From NCBI RefSeq assembly GCF_004217135.1, contig NZ_SHKK01000001.1, positions 2,480,001-2,544,000 on the forward strand: DNA of 64,000 bases, read 5' to 3'. The notes beneath the pieces are model-generated. The model ran no database searches. It worked only from the letters and a program-made list of their open reading frames with translations, and had not been told where the DNA came from. Below are positions 34,342 to 42,089 of this stretch, piece by piece. Position 1 is the first letter of the stretch; every line of letters begins with the position of its first letter. The DNA is from Micromonospora violae (GTDB lineage Bacteria > Actinomycetota > Actinomycetes > Mycobacteriales > Micromonosporaceae). Made by a program: the position numbers and the translations under genes.

Positions 34342-35576
34342 CGCGGTACGCCGAACCGGCCGCGGTCGTCGCGGTACGCCACCCCGCCCTTGAGTACGGC
34401 GTGCAGGGTGCGCAAGGCGGACACCGAGCGGGTCGGGTCGTCGCGGAGCACCAGCAGGTCGGCGTGCTTGCCGGCCTCGACGGTGCCGAGGGTGTCGGCA
34501 CGACCCAGCCACTGGGCGGGGCGGGTGGTGGCGGCCTTGAGCGCGTCCGCGACGGGCATGCCCGCGTCCACCATGAACTCCAGTTCGCGGATGGTCGCGG
34601 TGGTCTCGTCGTAGCCGGCGTGCGGGGGCATGTCGCTGCCCAGGGCGATCGGCACCCCGTTACGGATGGCGTGCTGAAGGCTCTCCCAGTGCCGGGGCCC
34701 GGCCGCGAGGGCCCGATCCATCAGCCAACCGGGCACCCCCGAGTCACGGAAGAACTGCTCGCACCGGCTCACCACGATCGTCGGCACGTACCAGACGCCC
34801 CGCTCGGCCATCAGCCGCGTCACGTCGTCGGTCAGCTCGTACCCGTGCTCGACGCAGTCGAGACCCAGCTCCACGGCACGACGGACCGAGTCGGCCGGGC
34901 CGGCGTGGGCGGTGACCTTGCGTCCCCAGTCGTGGGCGACCCGGATGACGGCGGCCATCTCGTCGTCGAGCAGTTGCGGGGTGTCGATCGCCTCGTGCTG
35001 GCCGGCGATCCCCCCGGAGATGCAGACCTTGATCAGGTCGGCGCCGGCGCGCAGCTGTTCGCGGGTGACCCGGCGGAACCCGTCCGCCCCGTCGGCCTCC
35101 AGCGCGTCGGCCTCCCAACCGTGCCCGCCGGTGCAGCAGAGCGCGTGCCCCGCCGTGAAGATGCGCGGGCCGTCGACCGCGCCGGCCTCGATTCCCTTGC
35201 GCAGGGCGAAGTCCGCGTACCGGCTCTCCCCGACGAGTCGGGCGGTGGTGACACCGGAGTGCAGGGTGCGCCGCGCCGAGTCGGCCATCAACAGCACCAG
35301 CTCGGCCAGGTTCGCGCCGTGGACCGTGTCGGCGAGGTGGCCGGGCAGCCCCAGCGAGAGGTGGACGTGCATGTTGGTCAGACCCGGCATGACGTGCTCG
35401 CCGCCCAGGTCGACCACCCGGGCGTCGCCGGCCTCGGCGAGGACGTCGTCGACCTGGCCGACGGCACGGATCATCCCGTCGGCGTCGATCCAGATGCCGC
35501 GATCCGGTTGGAGGGTGTCCTGGACACCGTCGTAGAGGGCGAGGTTGACCAGGACCTGTTCGGTGGGCATGCGCAT
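34338..35576 (-). CDS. Amidohydrolase, Xaa-Pro dipeptidase/imidazolonepropionase-like
   Basis: The 412-residue enzyme has the subtype-I metal site of the amidohydrolase superfamily: H70 and H72 in NMHVH, probable carboxylated Lys183 (LIKVCISGG), His224 (TAHAG), His244 (VEHGYEL) and Asp315 (GSDMPPH). Members of this subgroup hydrolyse Xaa-Pro, Xaa-Arg or Xaa-Lys dipeptides, N-acyl amino acids or imidazolone rings. Context favours an intracellular dipeptidase acting on the imported substrate. ATG 35576 has a GAGGA site; the in-frame ATG at 35570 is an alternative. Confidence 0.9.
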   Translation of the reverse strand: MRMPTEQVLVNLALYDGVQDTLQPDRGIWIDADGMIRAVGQVDDVLAEAGDARVVDLGGEHVMPGLTNMHVHLSLGLPGHLADTVHGANLAELVLLMADSARRTLHSGVTTARLVGESRYADFALRKGIEAGAVDGPRIFTAGHALCCTGGHGWEADALEADGADGFRRVTREQLRAGADLIKVCISGGIAGQHEAIDTPQLLDDEMAAVIRVAHDWGRKVTAHAGPADSVRRAVELGLDCVEHGYELTDDVTRLMAERGVWYVPTIVVSRCEQFFRDSGVPGWLMDRALAAGPRHWESLQHAIRNGVPIALGSDMPPHAGYDETTATIRELEFMVDAGMPVADALKAATTRPAQWLGRADTLGTVEAGKHADLLVLRDDPTRSVSALRTLHAVLKGGVAYRDDRGRFGVPR

Positions 35577-35586
35577 TGGGGCGTCC

Positions 35587-36564
35587 TCAGCGTGAGCGCG
35601 CCACGGTCGGGGCCGTGGCGGAGTCGGTGAGCCAGCAGGCGACGCTGCGGCCGCCCAGGTCGACGGTGGGCGGCTGGTCCCCGCAGCGCGCGAACGCGTG
35701 CGGGCAGCGCGGCCGGAAACGGCACCCGGTGGGCGCGTTGGCCGGGTCGGGCACCTCCCCGGCGAGGATGGCGGGCAGGCGTGGGGTGGGCCCGATCTGC
35801 GGCACCGCGTCGATCAGCGCCCGGGTGTACGGGTGCCGGGGCTCGCGCCACAGCTCACGGGTGGGTGCCGCCTCGACGATCCGACCCAGGTACATCACGG
35901 CGGTCACGTCGGCGATCTCGTGCACCAGCGCCAGGTCGTGGGAGATGAAGAGCATGCCCATGTCGAGGTCGCGCACCAGCCCGACGAGCAGGTTGACCAC
36001 CTGGGCCTGGGACGAGGCGTCCAACGCGGTGACCGGTTCGTCCGCGATGATCATCCGGGGTTCCGGGGCGAGCGCGCGGGCGATCGCCAGGCGCTGACGC
36101 TGACCGCCGGAGAACTGGTGCGGGTACCGCTGGGCGGCGCTGGCCGGCATGGCCACCCGGTCGAGCAGCTCGTGCACCCGGGCCCGGCGGGCCGCCCCGG
36201 TGACCGCCGCCGGCACGCCGTCGAGGAGTTGGGAGCCGATGGTGCGCCGGGGGTTCAGCGAGGCGTACGGATTCTGGAAGACCATCTGGAGGGCGACCTC
36301 GGCGCCGGAGCGGGGCCGCCAACCCAGCGGGGTGACCGGCCGGTCGGCGTACCGGACGGTGCCGGCGCTCGGTGCGCTGAGACCGACCGCGACGCGGGCC
36401 AACGAGGACTTGCCGCACCCGGACTCGCCGACCAACCCGACGATCTGACCGGGCGACACCTCCAGGCTGACCCCGGCGACCGCCCGTACCCGACCGCGTC
36501 CGCGGGAGCGGTACTCGACCTCGACGTCGGTGAAGGAGAGCCGTGCCGGCGCGCTCGCGGTCAT
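35587..36564 (-). CDS. Peptide ABC transporter ATP-binding subunit (OppF type), second operon
   Basis: ATG 36564 overlaps the OppD-type stop as ATGA, giving 325 residues. Walker A GESGCGKSS, signature [10 protein letters not shown], Walker B MIIADEPVTALD and the C-terminal GCRFRPRCPHAFARC are present. The upstream extension of the frame into the OppD gene is rejected. It works with the OppD-type subunit as the importer motor. Confidence 0.95.
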   Translation of the reverse strand: MTASAPARLSFTDVEVEYRSRGRGRVRAVAGVSLEVSPGQIVGLVGESGCGKSSLARVAVGLSAPSAGTVRYADRPVTPLGWRPRSGAEVALQMVFQNPYASLNPRRTIGSQLLDGVPAAVTGAARRARVHELLDRVAMPASAAQRYPHQFSGGQRQRLAIARALAPEPRMIIADEPVTALDASSQAQVVNLLVGLVRDLDMGMLFISHDLALVHEIADVTAVMYLGRIVEAAPTRELWREPRHPYTRALIDAVPQIGPTPRLPAILAGEVPDPANAPTGCRFRPRCPHAFARCGDQPPTVDLGGRSVACWLTDSATAPTVARSR

Positions 36565-37538
36565 GCGGCCACCTCCAGGTGCGGACGGACCACACAGGCC
36601 ACCGACCGGTCCGTACCGGCGGGGGTGAGCGGGGGTGGGGCGGTGCCGCAGGACGGTTCGGCGTACCCGCACCGGGGTTGGAACGGGCAGCCCGGCGGTG
36701 CCTCGCCGGGTGCCGGCGGAGCGCCCGGGATGGGCCGCAACGTGCCACCGGTCTGGGTGCCGTGCGGTCGGGCGCCGAGCAACGCGGCCGTGTACGGGTG
36801 TGTGGGTGCGGTGAGCAGCGCTCCCGTCGGCCCGGTCTCGACGACCCGCCCGGCGTAGAAGATGTACCCACGGGTGGTGAGGGCGCTGAGCACGCCGAGG
36901 TCGTGGGTGATGAACGCGACGGCCAACCCGGTCTCGGCGCGCAGTCGTTCCAGCAGGGCGAGGATGCCGGCCTGCACGGTGACGTCGAGGGCGGTCGTCG
37001 GTTCGTCGGCGATCAGCAGTCGGGGCCGGGCGGCCAGGGCGATGGCGATGGCCACCCGTTGCCGCATCCCGCCGGAGAACTGGTGCGGGTACGCGCGCAG
37101 CGCCCGCTCCGGGTCCGGAATGCGGACCTGATCGAGCAGCTCCACCGCGCGCCGGTCGGCGGCTCGGCGGTCCATCCGCAGGTGCACCCGCATGTGTTCG
37201 GTGAGCTGCCGGCCGACGGTGAGCATCGGGTGCAGCGCGGCGCTCGGGTCCTGGAACACCATCGCGATGCCGGCGCCGCGCACCCGCTGCCAGCCCCGGG
37301 AGTCCAGGCTCAGCAGCTCGGTGCCGGCGTACCGGGCCGAACCGGTGACCGTCGCACCCGGGGGCAGCAGCCCGAGCAGGGTCTGCGCGGTGAGGCTCTT
37401 GCCGCAGCCGCTCTCCCCCGCGATACCGACCAGTTCGCCCTCGTCGACGGTCAACGACACGTCGTGCAGGATCGGCAGCGGGCCACGCGGTGAGGGCAGG
37501 GTGACGGCCAGGGAGTCGACGTCGAGCAGCGGTGCCAC
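36561..37538 (-). CDS. Peptide ABC transporter ATP-binding subunit (OppD type), second operon
   Basis: GTG 37538 is chosen because GAAGGGA lies 10 bases upstream and it follows the permease stop by one base (TGAGGTG); an upstream GTG at 37577 is less likely. The 325 residues contain Walker A GESGCGKS, signature [10 protein letters not shown], Walker [13 protein letters not shown] and C-terminal GCPFQPRCGYAEPSC. Confidence 0.94.
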   Translation of the reverse strand: MAPLLDVDSLAVTLPSPRGPLPILHDVSLTVDEGELVGIAGESGCGKSLTAQTLLGLLPPGATVTGSARYAGTELLSLDSRGWQRVRGAGIAMVFQDPSAALHPMLTVGRQLTEHMRVHLRMDRRAADRRAVELLDQVRIPDPERALRAYPHQFSGGMRQRVAIAIALAARPRLLIADEPTTALDVTVQAGILALLERLRAETGLAVAFITHDLGVLSALTTRGYIFYAGRVVETGPTGALLTAPTHPYTAALLGARPHGTQTGGTLRPIPGAPPAPGEAPPGCPFQPRCGYAEPSCGTAPPPLTPAGTDRSVACVVRPHLEVAA

Positions 37539-37539
37539 C

Positions 37540-38439
37540 TCAGCGTCCCTTCGAGTAGCGGGGGTCGAGCCGGTCACGCAGCGCGTCGCCGAGCACGTTG
37601 AACGCCATCACCACGGTCAGAATGGCCAGGCCGGGAAACACGCTGACCCACCACATCGACAGGTCCTGCGCGCCGAGGGCCACCATCGAGCCCCACTCGG
37701 CGGCCGGCGGGCGGGGGCCCAGACCGAGGAACGACAGCGCGGCGAGCAGCAGCACCGCGTTGCCCAACTCCAGGGTGGCCAGCACGATCGCCGGGCCGAT
37801 GCTGTTGGGCAGCACGTCGCGGCGCAACGCGCGGATCGGCCCGACGCCGAGCAGGCGGGCGGCGTTGAGGTAGTCGTCGCCGCGCATGCTCAGCACGGCG
37901 CTGCGGATCACCCGGGCGTAGACCGGCCAGGAGACGATGACCAGGGCCAGCACCGCGTTGCGGGTGTTCGGGCCGAACGCCGCCGTCACCGCCATGGCCA
38001 GGATGATCTGCGGGAACGCGAACACCAGGTCGGTCAGGCGCATCAGCGCCTCGTCGACGAACCGGCCGACGTATCCGGCGACCAGCCCGAGCAGCCCGCC
38101 GACCAGCAGGGCCAGCGCGACGATGGCCAGGGCCAGCGGGATGGACAGGCGGGCACCGTGCACGACCCGGCTGAGGATGTCCCGACCGAGGGAGTCGGTG
38201 CCGAACCAGTGCGCCCCGGAGGGCGACGCGTACGCGTCGGGGCTCTGCGCCAACGGGTCGTACGGTGCGAGAACGTCGGCGAGCAACGCCAGCAGCAACC
38301 ATCCACCGAGGATGGTCAACGCCGCCACGGTGATCGGTTGACGCCAGACCGGTCTGCCGGCCGAGCCGCCGCGCAGTCGGCCGAGCCAACGGCGTCGGCC
38401 CAGGGCCCGCTGCGCCTTCGGGTCTGCAAGTGCCGTCAT
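37540..38439 (-). CDS. Peptide ABC transporter permease (OppC/DppC type), second operon
   Basis: ATG 38439 overlaps the OppB-type stop (ATGA) and gives 299 residues. It has the OppC family loop HWFGTDSLGRDILSRVVHGAR, six helices, and the EAA motif DYLNAARLLGVGPIRALRRDVLP. A short cytoplasmic tail precedes helix 1. Confidence 0.95.
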   Translation of the reverse strand: MTALADPKAQRALGRRRWLGRLRGGSAGRPVWRQPITVAALTILGGWLLLALLADVLAPYDPLAQSPDAYASPSGAHWFGTDSLGRDILSRVVHGARLSIPLALAIVALALLVGGLLGLVAGYVGRFVDEALMRLTDLVFAFPQIILAMAVTAAFGPNTRNAVLALVIVSWPVYARVIRSAVLSMRGDDYLNAARLLGVGPIRALRRDVLPNSIGPAIVLATLELGNAVLLLAALSFLGLGPRPPAAEWGSMVALGAQDLSMWWVSVFPGLAILTVVMAFNVLGDALRDRLDPRYSKGR

Positions 38440-39521
38440 GACAACCGGATCCTCGGATCGATGAGCCCGTACAGCAGGTCGACGGTCAGGTTGACCAGCG
38501 TGTAGACCAGCGCCACGAACAGGCTGACGCCGAGGATCGCGGGCAGGTCCAGCGCCGTGGCGCTGCGGTACGCGTACTGGCCGACGCCGGGCCAGCCGAA
38601 GATGCTCTCGACCAGCACCGTCCCGGACAGCAGCGAGGCGAACGCCAGGCCGGAGACGGTGACCACCGGGACGAGGCCGGCGCGCAGCAGGTGCCGGCGC
38701 AGCACCACCCGGGTCGGCAGACCCTTGGCGTACGCGGCCCGGATGTAGTCCTGCTGGAGCACCTCGAGCATCGCCGAGCGGACGAACCGGACCAGCATCG
38801 CCACGGTCAGCGAGGTCAGCACGAGCACCGGAAGGGACAGGTGCTGGGCGGCGTCCCAGGCGAGATCCCACTGCCCGGCCAACGCACCGTCGACCGTGTA
38901 CATGCCGGTGACGGTGGGTGGCGGGCTGAAGTCGGTGGAGAGCCGCCCGCCGCTGGGCGCCAGCCCCAACTGGTAGAAGAAGACGTAGAGCACCACCAGG
39001 GACAGCCAGAACGGCGGGGTGGAGAGCCCGAGCAGGGCACCGACCCGGACGAGCTGGTCGGTGAGCCGGCCGTTACGGACCGCCGCGAGCATGCCGATCC
39101 CGGTGCCGATGAGCAACGCCAGCACCATGCTCGGAAGGGCCAGCTCCAGGGTCGCCGGCACGTAGTGCAGCAGGTCGTCCAGGACGGCTCGGCTGGTCTG
39201 CTGGGAGTGGCCCAGGTCGCCATGCAGCAGGTTGCCCAGGTAGTGCAGGTACTGGGCCCAGAGCGGCTGGTCCAGGCCCCACTTCTCGCGGAACGCGGCC
39301 ACCGCGGCGGGGTCGTTGAGCGCCTGGTCGGAGAGGTTGGCGGTCACCGGGTCACCGGGGACCACGTTGACCAGACCGAACGTCACCACCGTGACGCCCA
39401 GCAGCAGGCCGGCGGTGACGGCCACCCGCTTGGCCAGGAAGGTCAGCAGCGGGTGGGCACCCCGGGGCCGGGACGCGGTCGTGGCGACCGCGCCCGGCTC
39501 ACCGTCGTGGACTGTCGTCAT
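38436..39521 (-). CDS. Peptide ABC transporter permease (OppB/DppB type), second operon
   Basis: ATG 39521 gives 361 residues, beginning 11 bases after the binding-protein stop. A 27-residue cytoplasmic tail is followed by helix 1 (FLAKRVAVTAGLLLGVTVV), the VPGDPVTANL motif typical of OppB and the EAA loop YIRAAYAKGLPTRVVLRRHLLR. It is coupled to the OppC-type gene by ATGA. Confidence 0.95.
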   Translation of the reverse strand: MTTVHDGEPGAVATTASRPRGAHPLLTFLAKRVAVTAGLLLGVTVVTFGLVNVVPGDPVTANLSDQALNDPAAVAAFREKWGLDQPLWAQYLHYLGNLLHGDLGHSQQTSRAVLDDLLHYVPATLELALPSMVLALLIGTGIGMLAAVRNGRLTDQLVRVGALLGLSTPPFWLSLVVLYVFFYQLGLAPSGGRLSTDFSPPPTVTGMYTVDGALAGQWDLAWDAAQHLSLPVLVLTSLTVAMLVRFVRSAMLEVLQQDYIRAAYAKGLPTRVVLRRHLLRAGLVPVVTVSGLAFASLLSGTVLVESIFGWPGVGQYAYRSATALDLPAILGVSLFVALVYTLVNLTVDLLYGLIDPRIRLS

Positions 39522-39532
39522 GTGGTCGCCGA

Positions 39533-41137
39533 CTACTTGCGGCCGACCGCGGCGACGTCCACCTGCCAACCGGCGGCGGTGTAGTCCGCCCCGGTCAGGT
39601 CGGCGGTCGCCACGACGATGGAGGAGTTGCTGGCCAGCACGAGGTACGGCGAGGACGCGTTCATCAGGCGCTGCCACTCCTGCATGGCGGTGGCCCGCCC
39701 GGCCAGGTCGAGCGTCGCGGTGACCTTCTTGCCGGCGGCCACGACGGCCGGGTCGGCCCGCTCGACCGTCCAACCGGAGCGCAGCGCGGTCGCCTGCCCC
39801 GGCGCCATGTTGTTGATCAGCGAGTCGGCGACCGGGTAGTTCAGGCTCTGCGGGGTGAATCCGAGGGGTGACTTCCCGCCGCGCATCTCGTCGAGGAAGG
39901 TGGTCAGCGGCTGCGGGTTCAGCTCCAGCTTGATGCCGGCCTCGGCGGCGTCGCCCTGCACCTTGGTGGCCACCGTGCCGAGGTCGACACCCTTGTAGGT
40001 GATGGCCGGGTAGGTGAACTTCACCGTCGGGTTGGTCAGGCCGCCCTCGGCGAGCAGCGCCTTGGCCCTGGCCACGTCCCGCTTGGACTCCTCGCCGGCC
40101 GGCAGCGCGCCCGGGAAGGCGGGCGCGACCAGCCCGGCGCCGGGGGCGGCGCCCTTGCCGTACAGGGCGGCGATCCCCTGGTAGTCGATGGCGGCACGCA
40201 GGGCCTGGTTGAACTTCGGGTTCGCGGTGACCGCCGAGACGCCCGGGTCGGCGTTGAGGAAGAGGAAGTAGACGGTGTCCTGCACGCCGGAGGTTTGCAG
40301 GCTGCCGGACAGTCCGTCGAGGAGCTTGCCGGAGATGTCGAGGGAGATCTCGGCGGCCTCGGCCCGCTGCATGGTCAGCTTCTGGGTCTGCACATCCATG
40401 TTGCGCAGCACCACCCGGGAGAACTGCGGTTTCGGGCCCCAGTACGTCGGGTTCGCCTCCAGCACCACCTGCGACGAGGGGTCGTAGGACTTCAGCACGT
40501 ACGGCCCACTGCCGACGGAGTTCGTGTCCAGGTACTGCTGGGCGGTGTCGCCCTGGGCGGCGTCGGCGCCGTCGCGGGCGCCGTGCTCCTTGGCGACCTT
40601 GGAGTTGAGCACCGCGGTCGACGGCATCGACAGCACCACCGGGATGTTCGGATCGGGGGCGGCCGAGGTGACCACCACGGTGCTGTCGTCGGTCTTGGTC
40701 ACGGTCAGGCCGCTGACGGTGACCGCGGGGCTGGCCTTGATGTTCTTCAGGCGGTTGAGCGAGAAGACGACGTCGTCGGCCGTGAGCGGGCTGCCGTCGG
40801 CGAACGTGACGCCCTGGCGGAGCTTGAAGGTGAACGTGGTGGCGTCCGCCGACGCCTGGTACGACTCGGCCAGCGCGGGGACCGGCTTGCTCACGTCCGA
40901 ACCCTTGAAGGTGAGCAGGGTGTCGTAGAGGGCGTGCACGGCGGTCAGGCCGGTTGCCTCGTAGACCCGGCCGGGGTCGAGGGTCTTGAGCACGAACGAG
41001 GTGTTCACGGTGAGGGTCTTGGCCGCACCGTTCGCGTTTCCACCACTGCCGCCCGCGCTACAGGCGCTGACGGAGAGGACGGCCAGCGTCGCCAGAGCGG
41101 ACGCTCCGGCGAGGAGCCGGCGGCGGGACACCGACAT
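39533..41137 (-). CDS. Peptide ABC transporter substrate-binding lipoprotein, second operon
   Basis: ATG 41137, behind TAGGAAC, gives 534 residues. The signal starts MSVSRRRLLAG, with two to three arginines, and ends VSACSAGGS, so Tat or Sec export with lipidation at the first Cys is likely. The rest is a family-5 binding protein (TTFTFKLRQGVTFADGSPL, VGSGPYVLKSYDPSS). It is the first gene of the ten-gene operon and has a leader of about 215 bases from the predicted promoter. Confidence 0.95.
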   Translation of the reverse strand: MSVSRRRLLAGASALATLAVLSVSACSAGGSGGNANGAAKTLTVNTSFVLKTLDPGRVYEATGLTAVHALYDTLLTFKGSDVSKPVPALAESYQASADATTFTFKLRQGVTFADGSPLTADDVVFSLNRLKNIKASPAVTVSGLTVTKTDDSTVVVTSAAPDPNIPVVLSMPSTAVLNSKVAKEHGARDGADAAQGDTAQQYLDTNSVGSGPYVLKSYDPSSQVVLEANPTYWGPKPQFSRVVLRNMDVQTQKLTMQRAEAAEISLDISGKLLDGLSGSLQTSGVQDTVYFLFLNADPGVSAVTANPKFNQALRAAIDYQGIAALYGKGAAPGAGLVAPAFPGALPAGEESKRDVARAKALLAEGGLTNPTVKFTYPAITYKGVDLGTVATKVQGDAAEAGIKLELNPQPLTTFLDEMRGGKSPLGFTPQSLNYPVADSLINNMAPGQATALRSGWTVERADPAVVAAGKKVTATLDLAGRATAMQEWQRLMNASSPYLVLASNSSIVVATADLTGADYTAAGWQVDVAAVGRK

Positions 41138-41351
41138 GCTGTTCCTACCTTCGTATCGCGCGGCCCGCCGGGCGGGATCCGCGGGGTGTCGACGCCCGGC
41201 GGGCGACGCCACGCAGCGGCCGGGCCGATGCGATGACGGTGTCGCGGGCTTCTCGGGGGAGTCGTATCGGGGTTGGATGTAGGCCGGACGGTGAGGCGTC
41301 CGGCCTACGCCTTCCACGGCATGTTCACTTACTTCGAACATTGCCGCCTGA

Positions 41352-41370
41352 TGTTTAGTGATCCTAAACA
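41352..41370. promoter_or_regulatory. Perfect 19-bp dyad operator for the XRE-cupin regulator
   Basis: TGTTTAG (41352-41358), a 5-base spacer and CTAAACA (41364-41370) form a perfect inverted repeat. It covers the minus-strand -10 box of the operon and abuts the regulator promoter. This makes it a strong candidate for the binding site of the regulator encoded at 41427. Confidence 0.7.
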
Positions 41371-41390
41371 GGGCCGTATAGTTTGGTCAA
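41361..41390 (-). promoter_or_regulatory. Predicted promoter of the ten-gene peptide operon
   Basis: On the minus strand TTGACC (41390-41385) and TAGGAT (41366-41361) are separated by 18 bases. The -10 box lies within the dyad at 41352-41370. Confidence 0.55.
41377..41382 (+). promoter_or_regulatory. Predicted -10 box of the XRE-cupin gene
   Basis: TATAGT lies 44 bases before ATG 41427. The corresponding -35 position (about 41354-41359) falls inside the 19-bp dyad, so the regulator would repress itself and the operon from one site. Confidence 0.5.
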
Positions 41391-41426
41391 TCAAGATTCA
41401 GCCACACTGTTCTGGAACGAGGACCC

Positions 41427-41963
41427 ATGCTCGGTGACCGACTCCGCGACCTGCGTCAGCAGCACTCCCTCACGCTGCGTCAGCTCGCCACAGCCGCCGA
41501 CGTGTCCCCCGCCCTGCTCAGCCAGATCGAGAACGGCGCGACCGACCCCAGCCTGTCCACCCTGCGGAAACTCGCCCAGGTCTTCGACACCTCGATCGCG
41601 GAGCTGTTCTCCGAGCCCGAGGCGCCACCCGTGCACGTCAGCCGCGTCGGCGCGCGGACCAGGCTGGCCGCACCACCCGGCCAGATCACCTACGAACGAC
41701 TCACCCCCGGCCGTGGCGACCTGGAGGTGCTCCAAGCCCACCTCGCGCCCGGCGACGCCAGCTCGGCGGAGCCGTGGGCGCACCCGTCGACCGAATGCGC
41801 GATCGTCATCACCGGCGCGGTCGTCGCCGAAATCGGCGGCGAGTCGTACACCCTCACCGCCGGCGAGTCGGTCACCTTCGACTCCCGCCTGGCACACCTT
41901 TACCGCAACGCCAGCGACCAGCCCGCCCACCTGATCATCGCGGTGACGCCACCGACTCCCTGA
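41427..41963 (+). CDS. XRE-cupin transcriptional regulator
   Basis: The 178-residue protein has an N-terminal XRE helix-turn-helix (residues 4-58, LRDLRQQHSLTLRQLATAADVS, then LLSQIENGATDPSLSTLRKLA). It ends with a cupin barrel (about 75-175, LTAGESVTFDSRLAHLYRN). Regulators of this build sense small metabolites through the cupin and commonly control nearby transport and catabolic genes. It diverges from the ten-gene peptide operon, and the perfect dyad between them is its likely operator. An amino-acid or dipeptide ligand is inference. Confidence 0.92.
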   Translation: MLGDRLRDLRQQHSLTLRQLATAADVSPALLSQIENGATDPSLSTLRKLAQVFDTSIAELFSEPEAPPVHVSRVGARTRLAAPPGQITYERLTPGRGDLEVLQAHLAPGDASSAEPWAHPSTECAIVITGAVVAEIGGESYTLTAGESVTFDSRLAHLYRNASDQPAHLIIAVTPPTP

Positions 41964-42012
41964 CCGGCCACCATGGACATCCGAAGGGATCGACGGGACG
42001 CCGCCGTCGACC

Positions 42013-42018
42013 TAGCAT
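42013..42018 (+). promoter_or_regulatory. Possible -10 box of the Xaa-Pro dipeptidyl-peptidase gene
   Basis: TAGCAT would start transcription near 42025, giving a leader of about 65 bases to ATG 42090. An in-frame ATG at 42027 could alternatively be used from this start, but it has no ribosome site. Confidence 0.35.
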
Positions 42019-42089
42019 GTCGACGAATGGATCTTCGAGATCGACCCCTGCCGACCCCCGGCAACCAGCCCAACCGAAGGGAGACGCGC

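Larger units (their letters stand above)
41138..41426. other. Divergent control region of the peptide operon and XRE-cupin gene
   Basis: The 289-base stretch holds the long leader of the minus-strand operon (about 41138-41350). It also holds the overlapping promoters with a 19-bp dyad (41352-41390). No coding frame in it has support. Confidence 0.6.

Noticed and set aside
41391..41934. Coding frames on both strands in other phases over the XRE-cupin gene
   Set aside because: The +1 frame at 41427 has a full HTH and cupin; the others are shadows.
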